The translations under genes were made by a program, and so were the position numbers. This document shows, one piece after another, positions 63,810 through 64,000 of a stretch of DNA of 64,000 nt; position 1 is the stretch's first letter; each line of letters starts with the position of its first letter. The notes beneath the pieces are model-generated. The model was not told where the DNA came from. It saw only the letters and a list, made by a program, of their open reading frames with translations, and did no database searches. This DNA is from Colwellia sp. (GTDB lineage: Bacteria > Pseudomonadota > Gammaproteobacteria > Enterobacterales > Alteromonadaceae): NCBI GenBank assembly GCA_002733765.1, contig NVWU01000007.1:1-64000 (forward strand). Reading direction: 5' to 3'.

Positions 63810-64000
63810 CGCTGCTTAAATAATCTCTCTTGCCCAACGTTACTGTTAACTCCCATTGAAATTCTGTACTTTGAATAGTATGGCCTGTAATGTCGATGAT
63901 CTTTCCATTGAGTCAAGAAGTTACATGCATATAACCATATTTTGATGATTGTTATTAGGAATGGTTCAATTTTCATTCATAAAAAAAATAATAAACCGCT
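63810..64000. other. Right edge, nothing recognised
   Basis: The last 190 bases show no supported gene or terminator. Minus-strand readings lack any family likeness. Confidence 0.4.

Noticed and set aside
63779-63976. Minus-strand reading of about 65 residues at the right edge
   Set aside because: Overlaps the end of the EamA gene, has no ribosome site and no family likeness.
1-64000. CRISPR arrays, rRNA, tRNA and riboswitches
   Set aside because: No regularly spaced repeats, no conserved rRNA or tRNA blocks and no recognisable riboswitch core were seen.

Overview
The window is AT-rich chromosomal DNA of a marine-type gammaproteobacterium, most likely order Alteromonadales and probably Colwelliaceae (Colwellia/Thalassotalea type). 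This rests on the conserved fur-fldA-ybfE-DUF2788-ybfF-seqA-pgm neighbourhood, the many TonB-dependent receptors and the protein character; no database was consulted. No rRNA, tRNA, CRISPR array or prophage was found.

Region 1 (about 490-22970) is an alcohol-oxidation island. It holds a YceI protein and a TonB receptor, two periplasmic proteins of the PQQ-ADH-associated type (beta-propeller and ABC-type binding protein), a Tat-exported Rieske protein, a quinoprotein alcohol dehydrogenase with the residues of lanthanide-type enzymes, an AldA-type aldehyde dehydrogenase, a sigma54 activator of AcoR type, small proteins, a porin, a DUF1097 membrane protein, a second TonB receptor, a second sigma54 activator with a PocR sensor domain, and a NosR-like membrane flavo/iron-sulfur protein. 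Reading the intergenic DNA shows four strong and one weaker -24/-12 (sigma54) promoters. Each lies downstream of, or is divergent from, copies of one palindromic motif, TGCWACA-NN-TGTWGCA. The island therefore looks like a single sigma54 regulon, with one operator serving two divergent promoters and the activator gene itself included.

Region 2 (about 23000-26550) carries an SRPBCC lipoprotein, a methyl-accepting chemotaxis protein and a decayed IS3-family transposase. Region 3 (26598-32696) is a homoprotocatechuate (3,4-dihydroxyphenylacetate) meta-cleavage cluster, hpaR-hpaG divergent from hpaE-D-F-H-I. It has paired candidate operators in the divergent promoter and lacks the hpaBC monooxygenase.

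Region 4 (32749-41168) is mostly housekeeping: Fur, flavodoxin, YbfE, SeqA, phosphoglucomutase, AstE and a Tas-like aldo/keto reductase. Region 5 (41744-49980) has a branched-chain 2-oxoacid dehydrogenase operon (E1 alpha, E1 beta, E2; no E3), an atypical Ser/Thr kinase and a large TonB receptor. Region 6 (50247-63809) is a mix of small conserved proteins, a MYG1 homologue below a 30-bp perfect palindrome, MscS, an alkylsulfatase, a REC-GGDEF-EAL protein, a CHASE-PAS histidine kinase with a single-domain response regulator, and an EamA transporter. Small palindromic repeats, a MITE-like element and IS remnants are scattered through the intergenic spaces.
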